Source: Pseudisothecium myosuroides (lineage: Eukaryota > Streptophyta > Bryopsida > Hypnales > Lembophyllaceae). Taken from it: a DNA stretch of 64,000 bases. A program made the position numbers and the translations under genes. A model generated the notes under the pieces. The model saw nothing but the letters and a program-made list of their open reading frames with translations, searched no databases and was not told where the DNA came from. Positions 1 through 13,042 of the stretch are shown piece by piece. Location of the stretch: positions 44,483,724 through 44,547,723 of the forward strand of contig OX637287.1 of NCBI GenBank assembly GCA_951799445.1. Reading direction: 5' to 3'. Positions within the stretch are counted from its first letter, which is position 1, and every line of letters begins with the position of its first letter.

Positions 1-96
1 ACTGTTTGCTGTTTAATTCAGTTTACGTTGTGGATAGTAACTTATCACAAGTTCATCGTGTTTTAGCGGTTTACATACTACAAATGTCTTTTGTAG

Positions 97-694
97 ATTC
101 CACAAATGCTGCTATTGTGGTGGAGAACGGTGGAATACCTCTGATTATTCAGTCTTTATCAAGTCCCGTTGAAAACACGGTAAGAACGTAAGAACCTTTC
201 TTTGGTTGTCCTAAAAATTTCTTCAAAATATTCTAATTCAATAAGAAGGATTTGTTTCACTCCAAGAGTTTTCAATCTGCAGCCAATCTGCAATAGAATT
301 TTCCTACTGTACAGTAGTGTGCCTACTCTGGGTTCGGGGATGCTCCTTTTGAGCTTCACCGCAGTGGAGACAATTGATAGCTCGGGTTGGCTTATTCAGG
401 TTTTATCGGCCATTGCAACGTTATATTACCTCTGCACCCCTGCAACCAAGAAAGGTATATAACATGCAGTAACACGAGTTGAGTTTCTTTTAAAAGTGAA
501 ACTAGTTCTGTACATTGTGACCACTGGGTCCATACATTTGTCACTAATTGTGTTGACTTGACATCCTCCTTGCAGACATTTTGAAACCAGAAGTCGTGGA
601 GTGCATGAACAAATACGCTAGTGTGGGAGATGTGAATATTAGATTCAGCAATTTAGCACAATCGTTTCTTGATACCCACGTCCACAGAACATAA
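97..694 (+). CDS. Armadillo-repeat protein, 3' end only (three exons)
   Basis: This is the 3' part of a gene that starts outside the window. Exons read in one frame are 97-187, 318-454 and 576-694, with stop TAA at 692-694. Exon 97-187 follows an acceptor ending in GTAG and encodes an ARM-like helix stretch (NAAIVVENGGIPLIIQSL). Its donor is taken at 188 (GTAAG) rather than at 180, because only that choice keeps exon 318-454 open. The next exon continues a leucine-rich helix (VPTLGSGMLLLSF) and the last encodes about 39 residues ending in DTHVHRT. ARM repeats are protein-binding superhelices; the partner is unknown. The gene converges on the alpha-kinase gene with about 1.15 kb between stop codons. 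ARM assignment is motif-based and moderate; the splice choice is inference. Confidence 0.6.
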
Positions 695-1844
695 CAATAA
701 CATTTGTTCAGCAGTTGTATATGGTCCCACTTAAATTGATGAGAGTCATGTATCTAGGAATATTCTTCCAAATAGACGCACACGATGAGTCCTTGCTTAC
801 AGCTTATATTCTTTGGGCCCTCGATAGTGTTTGGATTGCCACATCCTTTGTTAACCTTGGAAGGATGCGGCCCTCATCACCAAGGTGGTCACCAATACAC
901 TCCGATAATTGGACCGACAGGTGCATTCTTTCTTTCTATAATTAACAGTGAAGTCATCCATTGGACCTTTTAGGTTGACAACATCCTTATAGGGTTAACA
1001 ATGTCCTTTTAGGTTGACAGCATCCTTATAGGGTTGACAGCGTCCTTTTAGGTTGACAGCATCCTTATAGGGTTAACAATATCACGAAGGTAGCGATGTT
1101 GTTGTGTATGATATGAGTGTCGATGCTGCCAGTGCAATAGCAGAATATTTTATGGCTTGTCCCTGCAATTTTTTGCAATGGTGTTGATTCCTTTTAGGCA
1201 ATCATGTTTCACCTTCAAGCCTCAGGATTATCCTTGTCTACATTAATATTTCCACTATAATATCCAGTTAATTCATAGGACACTAATATCACACTACCAC
1301 TAAGTTAACACCATGTGTTGTAAACTATCATCACCCTCACATTAACTCAACACTAATCTAACATGAGGATTGCATATATCTCGCACCTGCTTTTGTAACA
1401 GAAAAAAACTTTGTCAATCGAATGGCAGTCTTTTGTGATATGTAGAGCAAATCAGTGTTTGAATTTTCTTTTGCTGTAATCATGCCACATGAGCAGAGAG
1501 AGGCTCTCAGAACTCGGCCCAACCCTTTACCGAGCCCTCATTTACGAGACAAGACAACTTATGTAGTACTCGGGGAATCTGAAAGGCCATTGATTGATCG
1601 GCAAGTCTTTCCTAGAGACTTGCAGTCCGTCGTTAACTAAATCAAGTACCTATATCAAACCGGGATACCAACTTCTCAGTTTATGCAGAATCTTGACAAA
1701 ATGCTGAAAGATGAAGTGTGGCATTGAAAATGCTTAAACTACCCACTGTACAGTACAGTACATGCTCCTCGTCGATCCAACCAAAAAACGTATTAATTAT
1801 TGCTACTCTAGCAGAGGTCTCCTCAACCTTCAACCCCTACAATC
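695..1844. other. Intergenic region between convergent genes
   Basis: This holds the 3' flanks of the ARM gene and the alpha-kinase gene. A 39-bp tandem repeat lies at 968-1084. A 61-codon plus-strand ORF at 1455-1640 has a soluble-looking composition but no recognised family. Otherwise nothing was seen. Confidence 0.5.
968..1084. repeat. 39-bp minisatellite, three units
   Basis: Three head-to-tail units at 968-1006, 1007-1045 and 1046-1084. Each begins TTTTAGGTTGACA and contains CATCCTTATAGGGTT. Each unit is itself two related half-units of about 20 bp. Confidence 0.9.
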
Positions 1845-4800
1845 TCACCAATAGGTACCTACCTTGGTACCTGACAGGGTGCGACCTGCTGTTCCCACTG
1901 CCAATCCTAATTTCTCACAAACATCATTGCACTTGTGTGTGTCAAAGAAAAGCTTAAAACCTTCCGAACCGAGATTAGTACGAGTGAACCGCAGAACATC
2001 GGTGCAGTGAATCGCAGGATCGCAGAGGCAAAACACATTTTCACCATCAGGGTTCAAAACTCTGACACCTTGCAAATCTGTGACCATCAGTAAACCTCTG
2101 GAACGCTCATAGGTCCAATGCGTGAATGCTTGCAAAACGGCTGCGTAATCCATTGTATTGACATAACCACCATTGTTGGAATATCGCAGCCACTCTCCCT
2201 CAAGTAGCGTTTCCATGTTGTAGAACTTCACGTTTGGTCCTGTGCCAACTTCTAACGTTGTCACTTCAGTGAACTCGACCCTCTTGACATTCTTCATATT
2301 CGATGTCCTGCGGAAAAAAGTCACTTTTTTCGGTTACTACAAAGAAAATCATTCAGTGAGAAACGGAATTAAAGAAATGGCTAGCTGTGCAGATATTTGA
2401 CATCCCAAACTCAGGCTGTAAACTCTAATGTGAAGTCATAAATCAACAGTGTCTCAACTAACCGGCTCCTCAGAACACAATTGACAGCTTAGTTGAACAA
2501 AGAGGAGTCTGAGAGATCTCCTTGGATTGTTTCTTACTTTCTGTTGAATTCATTGGCCATATGTGCCGATACTGATTGCACTTCCATTTGAGCCCAATAT
2601 CGTTCCCGCTTGTGGACTTCCCGGACGTCTTTCCCTAGAGGTGTTTTGAATCTTTTGACTACCATAGACCTGTTCAGAACGCACCTTTCAGCAAACAATT
2701 CTCACTTTATAATCTAAGGCATAATCGAACATGTTAAAAGCGCCAAAACCAAGAATGAAAGCAAAGCTAACATTGAAAATTGGACAATGGGCGACTCACT
2801 GGGAAGGCTGATCTGTATGGGTAATTAACGCATGATAAGGCCATCTTACTGCCCCTTCGTCGCTGAAAGGGTGTTTTGCAATCTGAACTTGAATGTGGTC
2901 CATGACTTCCTCGTCTAGTGCCATCTTATTGCTGATTCTATTGAGCATATCATCTAGAGCCCGATACAACCTGCATTATTCGGTTGAAAATTATTACCGA
3001 GACCGTGACTCAAACGTTTACTTCATAAGCAGAAAGAGAATATCCAATCGGAAGAAATTTTTGACAGTGTTAAAAGACTGGTTCACAGCATACGCACTGG
3101 CATACTCACTACCAACACTACGAATTACTTTGAACATTATAGGCAAGATCCATGGGCTTCCCAAAAAGTCAAGCCGAAAAACAAACTAGAAACTTACTTG
3201 CATCTGAAGTGAGTTCCATTCTGGACTGGAACCTGAGACCAGGATGGCAAGTCTTTTATCACGGCTTCATGCACAAACTTTACGTCAGCAGGCTGTGGAA
3301 GATTGGCAACAACACTCAAAGTTTTTTGGATGGTACCACGACACAAAGTTATCACCTTGTGTGGAATTTTACTGATGTTCTCAAATTGCTCCTCTAGAAT
3401 TGTTAACGAGCTTCCAGCTGCTTCCCTGAATACTTGAATCATTTTGTTGGTACTTCTGTTTAAGTGGCAGAAAAAATAGGTCGAAATGTGGCAAACCTCG
3501 GACAGGATTTGCAGCTGAGCTTCAATAGTCCGGCCATCTTTATCCCCAGCGATATAATAATCACCAACTCCGTCATGAAACTGACTACCATGACATGGAG
3601 CATCAGCAATATGAAAGAGGAGACGGTTTGTGGCACTCCAGCTTAATTGAGCAACACGAGCAATGCCAGAGAAGACGTCCTCTGCATCATCTCCACCTCC
3701 ATACGCTTCCACCCGCGACAATGCCTTGTTAAAAACGCTGCCGGGGCCAGAAAAGCTGGTGGTAAAATCGCATATTTCTCTATCGTCCTGCTCAGCGTCC
3801 TCATAGTCCCTATAAGGTACAAAGGCCACACGCAACTTGCATTCTGGATATGACTCCGTTATTCCCGCTGCCATAGTGGCCACAGTGGTCTTGATCATAT
3901 CAATGCTCGACTGCAAAACAAACTCCAGTTCTTCAGCTAAAACCCTCAGATATGTATGACTGCATTTCAGTAATATCATTGCATTGCAGTAATCTGTAAT
4001 CGACGCATACCAATTACATTAGACTTCAGCTCTTTGAGAGTGCAATGTCAGAGTTTCATGAGGCGGGTGTATACACAAATCCCTCAACTCCCGAGCTGAT
4101 CATCAAAAGGTAAACACAAGACATTACCTGCATACTGCCTGTTGCATCAACCAGAAACGCCAAATCCAACTGCTGACTGGTAAGAATCATTTTCTTGATC
4201 TCTAGAGTGCGCACTTTGGAAGTAGCAGCATGATTTTGCTCAAAATAGGCTAAGCGCCGCTGTGCACTTTCCATTTCCTTAGCTTTGGTCGACTTGAGCA
4301 TCGCATTCTCTCTTTTCACCTTCTCAAGCTGGTCCAATACCTGACGAGTTCGTTCAGACATGGCAGGAAGCTCCACTTTGCTGGCCACTTTGCTGGCTAC
4401 TTTGCTGGCTTTCAGCATTTCAATCTCTCTCTTTACCTTCGCAACCTCGTCCAACGCCTGAAGGGTGCGCACGGACATATCCGGTGCAGCTGAGACCTCG
4501 GGGTTGTTGTTTATCTGCGCACGGGTGCTCGAGGACAGCACAACTGCCTCGTCAGCCACCTGGGTAGGAGCCTTGGCCGGTGGTGATAGCGGAGCAGTCT
4601 TAGTAGAAATGAGCTTTTCTTTCTCTTGTCTGAGCACATGTAACGTTCCAAGAGCCTGCAGAGTTTGAGGAGACATGGTTTTACTCGTCGCTCCCGAATC
4701 TTGAACAGTTCGAGGAGATGACAGGTCTGGTGAAGATGGTGTCACATGGCTACCAGGCAAAGTTCCATCTTCCATCCTCGGACTACCCGCGTCTTTAACA

Positions 4801-5411
4801 ACTTGAATACTTCGTGAAGGTGCAAGGCTCCGAGTCGATGCACCTGGTGGCGCAGCTGGCTTTGGGAGGCTCTGCGTCCGCGAAGTGTGTAAAGACGCGA
4901 CGTTTTTAGTGGCAAATGGAGTCTCAATCACATACTTGCTGCCGTTTGCCTCTCTCCCAGCTTCAATAACCTGAGCAGGAATGCCCTCAGAATGAACAGG
5001 AACTTCGTAGTAGTCGGTTCTCGCAGCGGGGGTGTCGCCTTGAGAAGTGCGGGACGGAACATGAACGCTTCTTTTCTCAGCTCCGGCTTGATGTATGCTA
5101 CGATTTACTTCCTGGTGCGCACGAGGCGACAAAGCCGACCCCGGTGCCGCCAACCTGCTGGCCATCAGCCTCTCATTCTCCAGTCTAAGCTGCTCAATCT
5201 GCTCCCGAACTTGTAAGGTTCGAGGCGATTCCTCCGGCGCCACATGCGTTCTCGTTTTCGTTGCTTTCAAAAGCTCAATTTCTCGCCTCAGCTGTTCCAC
5301 CTGCTCATTCAACAGAACGGTTTGCGTCGAAGGCTGAGTGCTACTACTCCCTACACTCTTTTCATGGGATCCCTCTGCTATTGGATCCATTCCGGCGAAT
5401 TGGCCAGGCAT
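1845..5411 (-). CDS. VWA-domain / alpha-kinase fusion protein (VWKA-like), five exons
   Basis: Atypical (alpha-family) serine/threonine kinase with an N-terminal coiled-coil region and a VWA domain. Exons on the minus strand are 5411-4128, 3910-3198, 2970-2800, 2669-2538 and 2307-1845; all junctions are GT..AG and keep frame, giving about 920 aa. The VWA MIDAS is split by intron 1 (DATGSM at the end of exon 1, then QSSIDMIK). The alpha-kinase domain shows PFSDEGAVRWPYHA, the likely ATP-binding lysine in VVKRFK, then GLLMVTDLQGV, LCDPAIHC, NLGSEGF and the zinc motif THKCNDVC. Exon 1 carries five related repeats of about 27 residues (RTLQ...KREIEMLKASK type) predicted as coiled coil. The ATG at 5411 is chosen; 5495 and 5390 are in-frame alternatives. 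The same domain pair occurs in Dictyostelium VWKA. A further 3' exon past GTK cannot be excluded. Confidence 0.88.
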
Positions 5412-5734
5412 CAGGCGTTGATCAATTGAGCACGATAGAACGAACTGGCAATCCCACAACCTAATCACATTCACGAGTGCACAGTGAGATTTCAATAAAA
5501 CGTTTCCAACAGAAAATGCGTGAAGACCGTGGCTATACCCTAAATCGCACCTCCCAATACAAATGCAAAACTAACCGAGCTCCAAGCATATCAATATCAC
5601 GTCACAACAATCACAGTTATCAATCTCTCGCCCAAACCTCGATAAAACGTAATAAGTTCTCTAACTCTAAACAATTCTGTTCAGACCTATCAATTTAACT
5701 GATAATTTACAATTTCGAAATCACCTAACCAGTT

Positions 5735-6795
5735 GAATCGAAACAAATGAAACTCGCGTGCACCACACTTCTCACCAAGCCCTGAAATCAAGCAGTGAAC
5801 CAAAATTTTCGAAATCAAACCACACAAAACCACAATACTAAGAAAATAACCATACTTAAAAATCAATTTGCGAGGTTCAGAATCCCGGCAACATTCTTGC
5901 AATAACAAGAACTAATTAAACAATCAGCTTAATCTCGTCGCGTCTTCCCGACCTTCACCCTCAAGTTCCGAACACTCTCATTCAAAATTCGTCAACCAAG
6001 CAGTCAGTCCTAACTCGCTAGACCCCGGCCTAATCTCCCCTCAGTTCTAATTACGTCCGTATCTTTTGTAGCTAACATATCCTACTCCACGGATGCTGAC
6101 ATTAATAACACTCAAATCAAGCACTGCACCAAAATTCTAGTCCGCATCGCATTCAAAACATACAAAACCACAATTTCAAGAAAATAGCCATAGCTGGAAG
6201 TCAATCTGCGGGGTTCAGAATCCCGGCAACAGCCTTGACTTACCAAGAACTAATGAAAACAATCAGCTCAGATCAGTCGCGTCTCCACAAACTTCACCCT
6301 TGCGTGCCGCACACTCTCATTCGAAATTCTTCAGCCAAGCAGTCAGTCCAAACTCGCTTAACCTTGGTGTAATGCCTGTTGCAAGCCCTGATTGCTAAAT
6401 AAGTCGGAAGGTGATGAAGCCAACACGTACTACTCCACGGATGCTGACATTAATAACACTCAAATCAACCACTGCACCAAAATTCTAGCCCGCATCTCAA
6501 TCAAAACATACAAAACCACAATTTCAAGAAAACAGCCATAGCTGGAAATCAATCTGCGGAGTTCAGAATCCCGGCAACAGCCTTGACATACCAAGAACTA
6601 ATGTAACAATCAGCTCAGATCGGTCGCGTCTCCACGACCTTCACTCTTGCGTGCCGCACACTCTCATTCGAAATTCTTCAGCCAAGCAGTCAGCAAACTC
6701 TGTTGCAAACCCTGAGTGCTAAACAAGTCGGAAGGTGATGAATCCAACACGCCCTACGTTAAGTTACTCCACGGATGCTGATATATTGATAACAG
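5735..6795. repeat. Tandem repeat of about 340 bp upstream of the kinase gene
   Basis: Unit 1 is roughly 5735-6082 and more diverged. Unit 2 is 6083-6430, unit 3 is 6431-6763, and a fragment of a fourth starts at 6764. Units 2 and 3 begin TACTCCACGGATGCTGA, and all three full units contain TTCAGAATCCCGGCAACA near 5880, 6220 and 6568. It lies just 5' of the minus-strand kinase ORF, so it may be promoter or 5' UTR. Confidence 0.85.
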
Positions 6796-8354
6796 CGACG
6801 GCGTCATTACTGATAAACTAACTTATCAGCCGCGAGGGCCTGGTCGGCAAGAGACTCGTCGCTTCTGACAAGGCACCCAAGCAAGCCATAGCCAGCGCTG
6901 TGAAATGGAATTGTTCCGGGGAAGGGGCGATCGGTGACACTTGTCGGTGGCTATGCCGCTGCACCAAATAGAGACGGAGAACACGCGTGCGAGGCAGAGC
7001 GGGGCAGTCGAAATGGCCGGTGAGTGCCAGTCTCCGGCCTGACGCTCCATCCTCCTCCCTTCGTCTAAATTTATGTTTATCGAGTGGGGCTAATGTCGGG
7101 GTCTAACCGGGTATATGGGACTCGGGGTCGGTCCGGGTATTTAGTCCCGGGTACCAGATACAGTACTGTAGAATTTCTGGGCAATGACCTCTCTAAAGTG
7201 ACAAGAATATTGATTGCCTGGTCCCGCTCTAAGACCAATCTCAAACATACACATAAGAGAAGTTCTTTGAGCATGGGGACTTGAGCTTGGTTCTAGGGCT
7301 ATTACTTTAGTTCTACTGTAAGGTAGGAGGCTGTAAAACGGAATGGGCATTAAAAATGGACCCTATAAATGGCTGTGAAATGGACATGAGTTGGTTCTGA
7401 AATTGACTAGTATAGTCATTGAATGAATCAAAGAAAAAAATATTATTAATTGCAAGAGCCAATCATTCTCTTTGCTTTCTCCATTTCTATTTAGAATTGC
7501 AAGTGAACCGTTTATGAAAGACCTAGGGTCACAAATAAGGACCGACGACCCAACTCGTTTGAAAATTCATAAATAATTCTAAAATAGTTGGAAAAATACG
7601 AAACCACTTGGGTTAGATTCCTCATCAATTTCTCTTTGTTTGAAAAATGAGCTAAAAATATTCCCGTCCAAGGAAATACATGAAAAAGACGGACTAGCCC
7701 TTAGATGCTCCATTTCTGAGCCTCCTACTTTAATGCATTTGGGGGATGGCAAGTAGCACGCTCTCTTCTGATGTGTTGTTTTTTTAGTGTATTATAACCC
7801 TTGAAATTCAACCATCTACCGGCTACACTTTATCCAATTAATATTCATTAAAGAAGCTTCAAGAAAAAACATGATATAAATCAATGGAAGGAAGGAACAA
7901 TGTTTTACATAAATCAATGATATAGACGTGTTGGAGGATTTTTCAATCATTTAATAAATATTTTTAAAAATAATCATATTATCTTTAGTTTGAGCATTCA
8001 GTTTTTCAATTTATCTCAAATGGCAATAATAAAATCCATCTTGTAGTCATTTTTGGATAGTAAGCATTTCACCTACATATTAGTACCTCATTCTTTCAGT
8101 TTTGATGATTTTGCTTACTTTTTAATGATCATTGTTCATCATTTGGTGGCAAAAAAATGATTTTTGAACCAATTTTTTTTAAATACATTGTAAAATTTTC
8201 AACAATAAATTTGACAATACTCCATTGGTTCACCATCCCCAATATTTTCTTTTGTTGTCTACGTTTTTCTTGTTGTTTCTAATATTTTGAAAAATCTATA
8301 ATTGACTTTGGAGGCTTTGCATATTCTTTATTTTTCAACATTGTGAGAGGAACT
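6796..8354. other. Intergenic, GC-rich then AT-rich
   Basis: 6820-7060 is clearly more GC- and CpG-rich than its surroundings and may be the promoter or TSS zone of the kinase gene, or of an unseen plus-strand gene (an ATG directly followed by a GTGAGT donor occurs near 7014). 7490-7740 resembles the dispersed repeat seen at 40601-40872. No supported gene. Confidence 0.4.
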
Positions 8355-8358
8355 TTAT

Positions 8359-9292
8359 CCCCTAAAGGACTGAGGCCTTTTTTCTGCCAAAAAATAGTGA
8401 AAACTGCCATTTCTATAGCAAACAGTAAAAAAAATTGAAAAATGTTTTTTTTGAAAATCTAACCGTAGGATCTTACACCTAATTATTATGAGAATGTGTG
8501 GAAAAAATTTCAGAATTTTTGACCGCATAGATTGCAAGATATCTGCGTTTAAAGTGTAAAAAAACAGTTTTTCAGCACATTGCGGGACTAGATTTTTTGA
8601 CTTTAAACATTTAAAATTTAAATTTTTGCACTACAGAGTTTTGAGCTTTAAATCTTTAGAGGAGAATTGAGTTGAGAGTCTAGGAAAAAAAAAGAAATTC
8701 AAAAAAACTTAATTATCATTCTTAAAAAAATTGTTAAGTAGAAGTAGGTACGAGATAGAAGGAAAATCTAAAATATTAATATCTCTTAGATGGAATTAAA
8801 ATTCACTAATCCCAATGGTGAGATTGTTCTAGCAACTAAACTAAACTATGCAAAAAAAAAAAATATTTGAAAAATTTGAAAGATTGCATTCAGAAATGAA
8901 TCCTACAAGTTATTTTTTTCAAGAAGATGCTCTAACTGCCCGAAAAACAAGAATGTCCATAACTTTCTCATAACATATCCAAATGAAATGAATCAAGGCT
9001 TTCCAGATAGAAAAAAATATAATCTATGAGAAAAAAAATATTAAAAAAAAAAATTAAAATTTTTGTCCATTTTTTTTTTGCTGCTCAAGCTGCCCGCCGT
9101 CCCTTGTTTTGAGCTTATTTGGTCATAACTTTTTTTCCCGGGCACCAATTGTGAAAAAAATTATATTCCTACAAAGCTTATCAGTTTTTCTATCTCCAAA
9201 AAAAGTTTCAAAAAATCACAAGAAAATTTCAGCCCGTAGGTACCTGCCTGAAAACGCATTTGTCCCCCGAAGGGACAACGGTCCTCTAGGGG
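8359..9292. mobile_element. TTAA-type (piggyBac-like) MITE, copy 1
   Basis: A 934-bp element with terminal inverted repeats CCCCTAAAGGAC and GTCCTCTAGGGG, flanked by TTAT at 8355-8358 and 9293-9296. Its interior is homologous to the elements at 47919 and 53217 (shared TAGGATCTTA and AACTGCCATTT stretches). No transposase ORF, so non-autonomous. The TTAT in place of TTAA suggests post-insertion change or relaxed target choice. Confidence 0.8.
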
Positions 9293-9296
9293 TTAT

Positions 9297-12200
9297 ACAA
9301 GGAGAAGCACATTTTGAAAAAGACCTTTCCGATATATCATATATATTTTCATAGATTTTATAAATATTTGTTGACAAATATGCATGCAAAGTGTTGGTGT
9401 CAATGCAACAAGATGCAAATGGATATAATGACATCTTAATCATTAGTAGATAGAAAATAAACTAAAATTAAAAAAAATAAAATTTGGACATTTTTTGGAA
9501 TTTTTTGGAGATGAGATTACATTAAAGAAATAGAGACTAATCATATTTGGATGTCTAAAAGTAGATGCGCAAGGTAGTTGTCTTGTCGTGTAGCTAGAAG
9601 GACCATATTAACTATTTTCAAGTGTCCTTTAGCACAATTGCTTCATGTCAAAGTAGAAACCACTGTAGAAACATGTCCCTTAAATCTCACCCTTGGATCA
9701 TTAATTTTGGGTACTCCAAAGTTCAAAAAAATGTGAAAATGTGATTGTGACAATTTAGGAAAATTAACCAATAAATAGAAATTGTTTTTTTTAATTCAAA
9801 AAATAAAAATACAATGCAAAGATATCTTTCATTTTTTTTTGAATTTCAAATCTATTGACTTTATAATTCAAAAGTTAGAAGACATGATGTATGCGCTTGT
9901 ACATACACATTGTATGACACCAAATCAATACAAGAGTTTCATGGAATCACCCTACAAAGAATAGCATAGTTTTTGATACTTTTGGAGATGCATTAGTTTT
10001 TTTATGAAAGGTCTTAAAAGTGACATAAATAGAGGCAAAAATACAATTTTTTTTGGGTAGTGAAGTGTTGATCTTGTCTAGTATGAAGAATTTCTCTTTA
10101 TAAAATTACATAGCATAGTGGGATGTATCAAAAAGCTTCCTTAAGAAAAAATAATGAAGCAAGAATAAATATCTAAAACAATATTTTTAAGACTTCCTTT
10201 AGATATTTGAAGATAGTTGATTTCAAATTCTAAATGAAGTGTCATACTACCACATTAAAGTATTAGATAGTGGCTCACCAATTGAAAGAATATTCATGAA
10301 TTTTTTTAAAATAAAATGATACCTTGATTGTTCAATTGGAAAAAAAATGAGCTTTAATCAGTGAATGAAGAAGTCACCAATAATATTATATCCTTTTTTT
10401 TGTTTAAAATCCACATAACCATCTATTAGCATTAACCATTGCCTTGTTTACTCATAGAATAAGAAGAAAGAACAACAATTGAAGACAAAACAAATTTAAT
10501 CTCTAATTTTTCAAAAGTAACCACCTCTATATCCATATGCCCAAGTGAAACAAGCACTTATGCTATTAGTGGTTATATTTCTAATACAACAAAAGCTTTC
10601 AATCCTACTACTTTTTCTGCCACCTATTAGATGGGTGGTCCAAATGATGATTTTTTTGTAAGAATATTAGCTTTTTCAAAAGAAAACATGCAAAACCAAG
10701 TTGTTTTGTAATTTTTAAAATTCTACACAATATTCTATGAATTTTCAAAGCTTAAAGCATGGAAGACCTATTCATCCCATGTCTAGACTTTTGTTAGACA
10801 CTCACATTAGAATCTCAAAATGCTTCAACTTCCATAATTACTTGCCTCAACAAACTCTTCACACCCATTGTAGGCTAGTTGCTTTTGAAACCTTTTGGCG
10901 GTTTTGGATGAAGGTGTGCCTGTGTCCAATCCAAGTCCACATATAGAAAGTAAAATTAGGAAAATGGCACAATTAAGTGAAACTACTTTATTACATTTGC
11001 TCATTTTTTTAAGTAAAAACTTATTTAAACATGCATGGTTTTGGTGATTGCATGTGTAAAGTAATAACCTTCATTGAATGTGAAGTACCATATATTCTTA
11101 AAGTATACCATTTTCATTTCCTTTGAAGTGACATTTATTCTTGCAATAAGTGTAGAGAATGAATTTCAGACATGGATAATGTAATGAATAGATTAAATAA
11201 TTATATTAGTTTGTACTATAGTTTTTTAAAGATGGACAATATTTTGTGAACATTTTATAGACAATATGTGGTTTGCTAAAATGGAATTTAGATAGGCAAA
11301 ATGCCAATCAATACCAATCTACATCTCAGGCAATCTTGAAAGCCTAATGACAAATCTTGATTGCAATTGCAAATATAACTTTTGTTTTACAATGATGAAT
11401 GTCTCTAGCTAACTAGTGAATTTCCTTCTTCATTCAAATACAACTTTGCATTCAAAAATTCAAACAAAAAGGCCAAGGACCAAATTAAAAAAATTAGGAG
11501 GAGACTAAAGTCTGTCAAGTTTATTTCATTTTATAGTTTGAATGGATAGCTTCCTATAATGTCAATTTAGAATAAATGTTTCTTAAGTTTTAACACAACA
11601 TAAATATATTAACTACCATTAGGAAGAAGAAAAAAATTTCAATGAAATGCTTAGGTGAAAAGTTACGCTACCAAGAAAGTCTGGACAATTTGGGAATCTT
11701 TTGCTAAACTCCTCACTTATTTTTGAAATTTGGCATGTATTCTATTATCACATATATAGTATGTAATTGTCAAAGAATGAACTAATTTTGGTTCAAATTT
11801 TAGTGTCTAAGACGAGTCAAACATTGTTGACTATGTTGAATAATTTTGAACAATAAAAATTCTTCTAACTTTAAATGCTATAATCTTGCAATTTGTGTAG
11901 CCCGTAACCATTGTTTAAATTTCCAAATAACAAAATTCCTAATGCACAAGAAATCATGAAAAAATGGCTAGTGTATTGTCAGATTTCTTGACCTCCTGTA
12001 CTGCAAGGTGATTTAAATTAAGGTTAATTCCTTATTTGCTTCTAAAATTTTGTATGAGTGTATCTAATAAGATATACTAATGAATAGTATAAATCTTCAT
12101 TCTTGTGTAGAGCAAAAATCTCACTCCAAGAAGACTCAAAGTGTACTACCCTTATTTTGAAAGGATGAAAAGAAACTTTTTCTTAAACTTCAACCATTAT

Positions 12201-13042
12201 AATTAAATTGCAATCCACAAGCCCGTCAAATGGGCTAAGGAAAAATTTCCATACATTTTCCTAGTAGTCTAATGCATTTTTGTATAATTGGAATTTATAA
12301 AAATAATCTTAATTTTTACTTTTGGTCAATATACAAAAAATTGATAGTTTGTAACTATCAATTTTTATTCTTCAAATTCTCCTTCCGTCCTTTAGGGATT
12401 AAAGTCATAATTAGAGTTTTAGATGAAATTTGACTTGAAGGTTGAGGGCTAGAGGTTCAAGGGCATAAATGATTGTCTAACTTGATCATACAAATATCCA
12501 AACCTCGATCCAAACCCAGAAGCAATAGAAAAAGAAATCCATACAAAAGACTATACATGGAAGTGATATCGTAACAATTTTGTGGGGAACTGCCTTTACA
12601 ATTGTATGCACCACTACTATCAAGGTTGTTGTAAAAGGAATGCAATTCTTTAGTGCTCAAATGCCACTTTGATTACACCTTCCTATTGTACACTGCAAGT
12701 TAACATCACCTACATGCGTCTGAATAGAGGTTCGAGCATGGTTTCTATTATTGAATTGTAAGAGCTTTTGTTGGATCTTGTTGATAGTTGAAAGAGATTC
12801 TAAATTCTCTTAGAATGCATTTATTGGACTCCAAATTAAAAGACCTTAAAGTATTGAAATTAGGTGTACCTAAATCAATGCTAGATTCTCATGTATGGAT
12901 GTTCACGCCAGCCTTCTTCGAAGACCGGAGTTTCTATCTATCTATCTACTATATGGATGTTCTACATTTAGGCAAGAATCTAGATATAACAATTTTGCAA
13001 ACAGGTCACAATCAGGGGTTAATACCTTATGAGATTATTGCA
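9297..13042. other. AT-rich intergenic region without a supported gene
   Basis: Both strands hold only short ORFs of low-complexity composition. The 132-codon ORF beginning at 12788 is only meaningful in its last third, where it runs into the AP2-like remnant. Homopolymer A/T runs are frequent. Confidence 0.5.

Noticed and set aside
1455..1640. 61-codon ORF between the ARM and kinase genes
   Set aside because: Composition is plausible for coding, but there is no recognised motif, start context or splice link.
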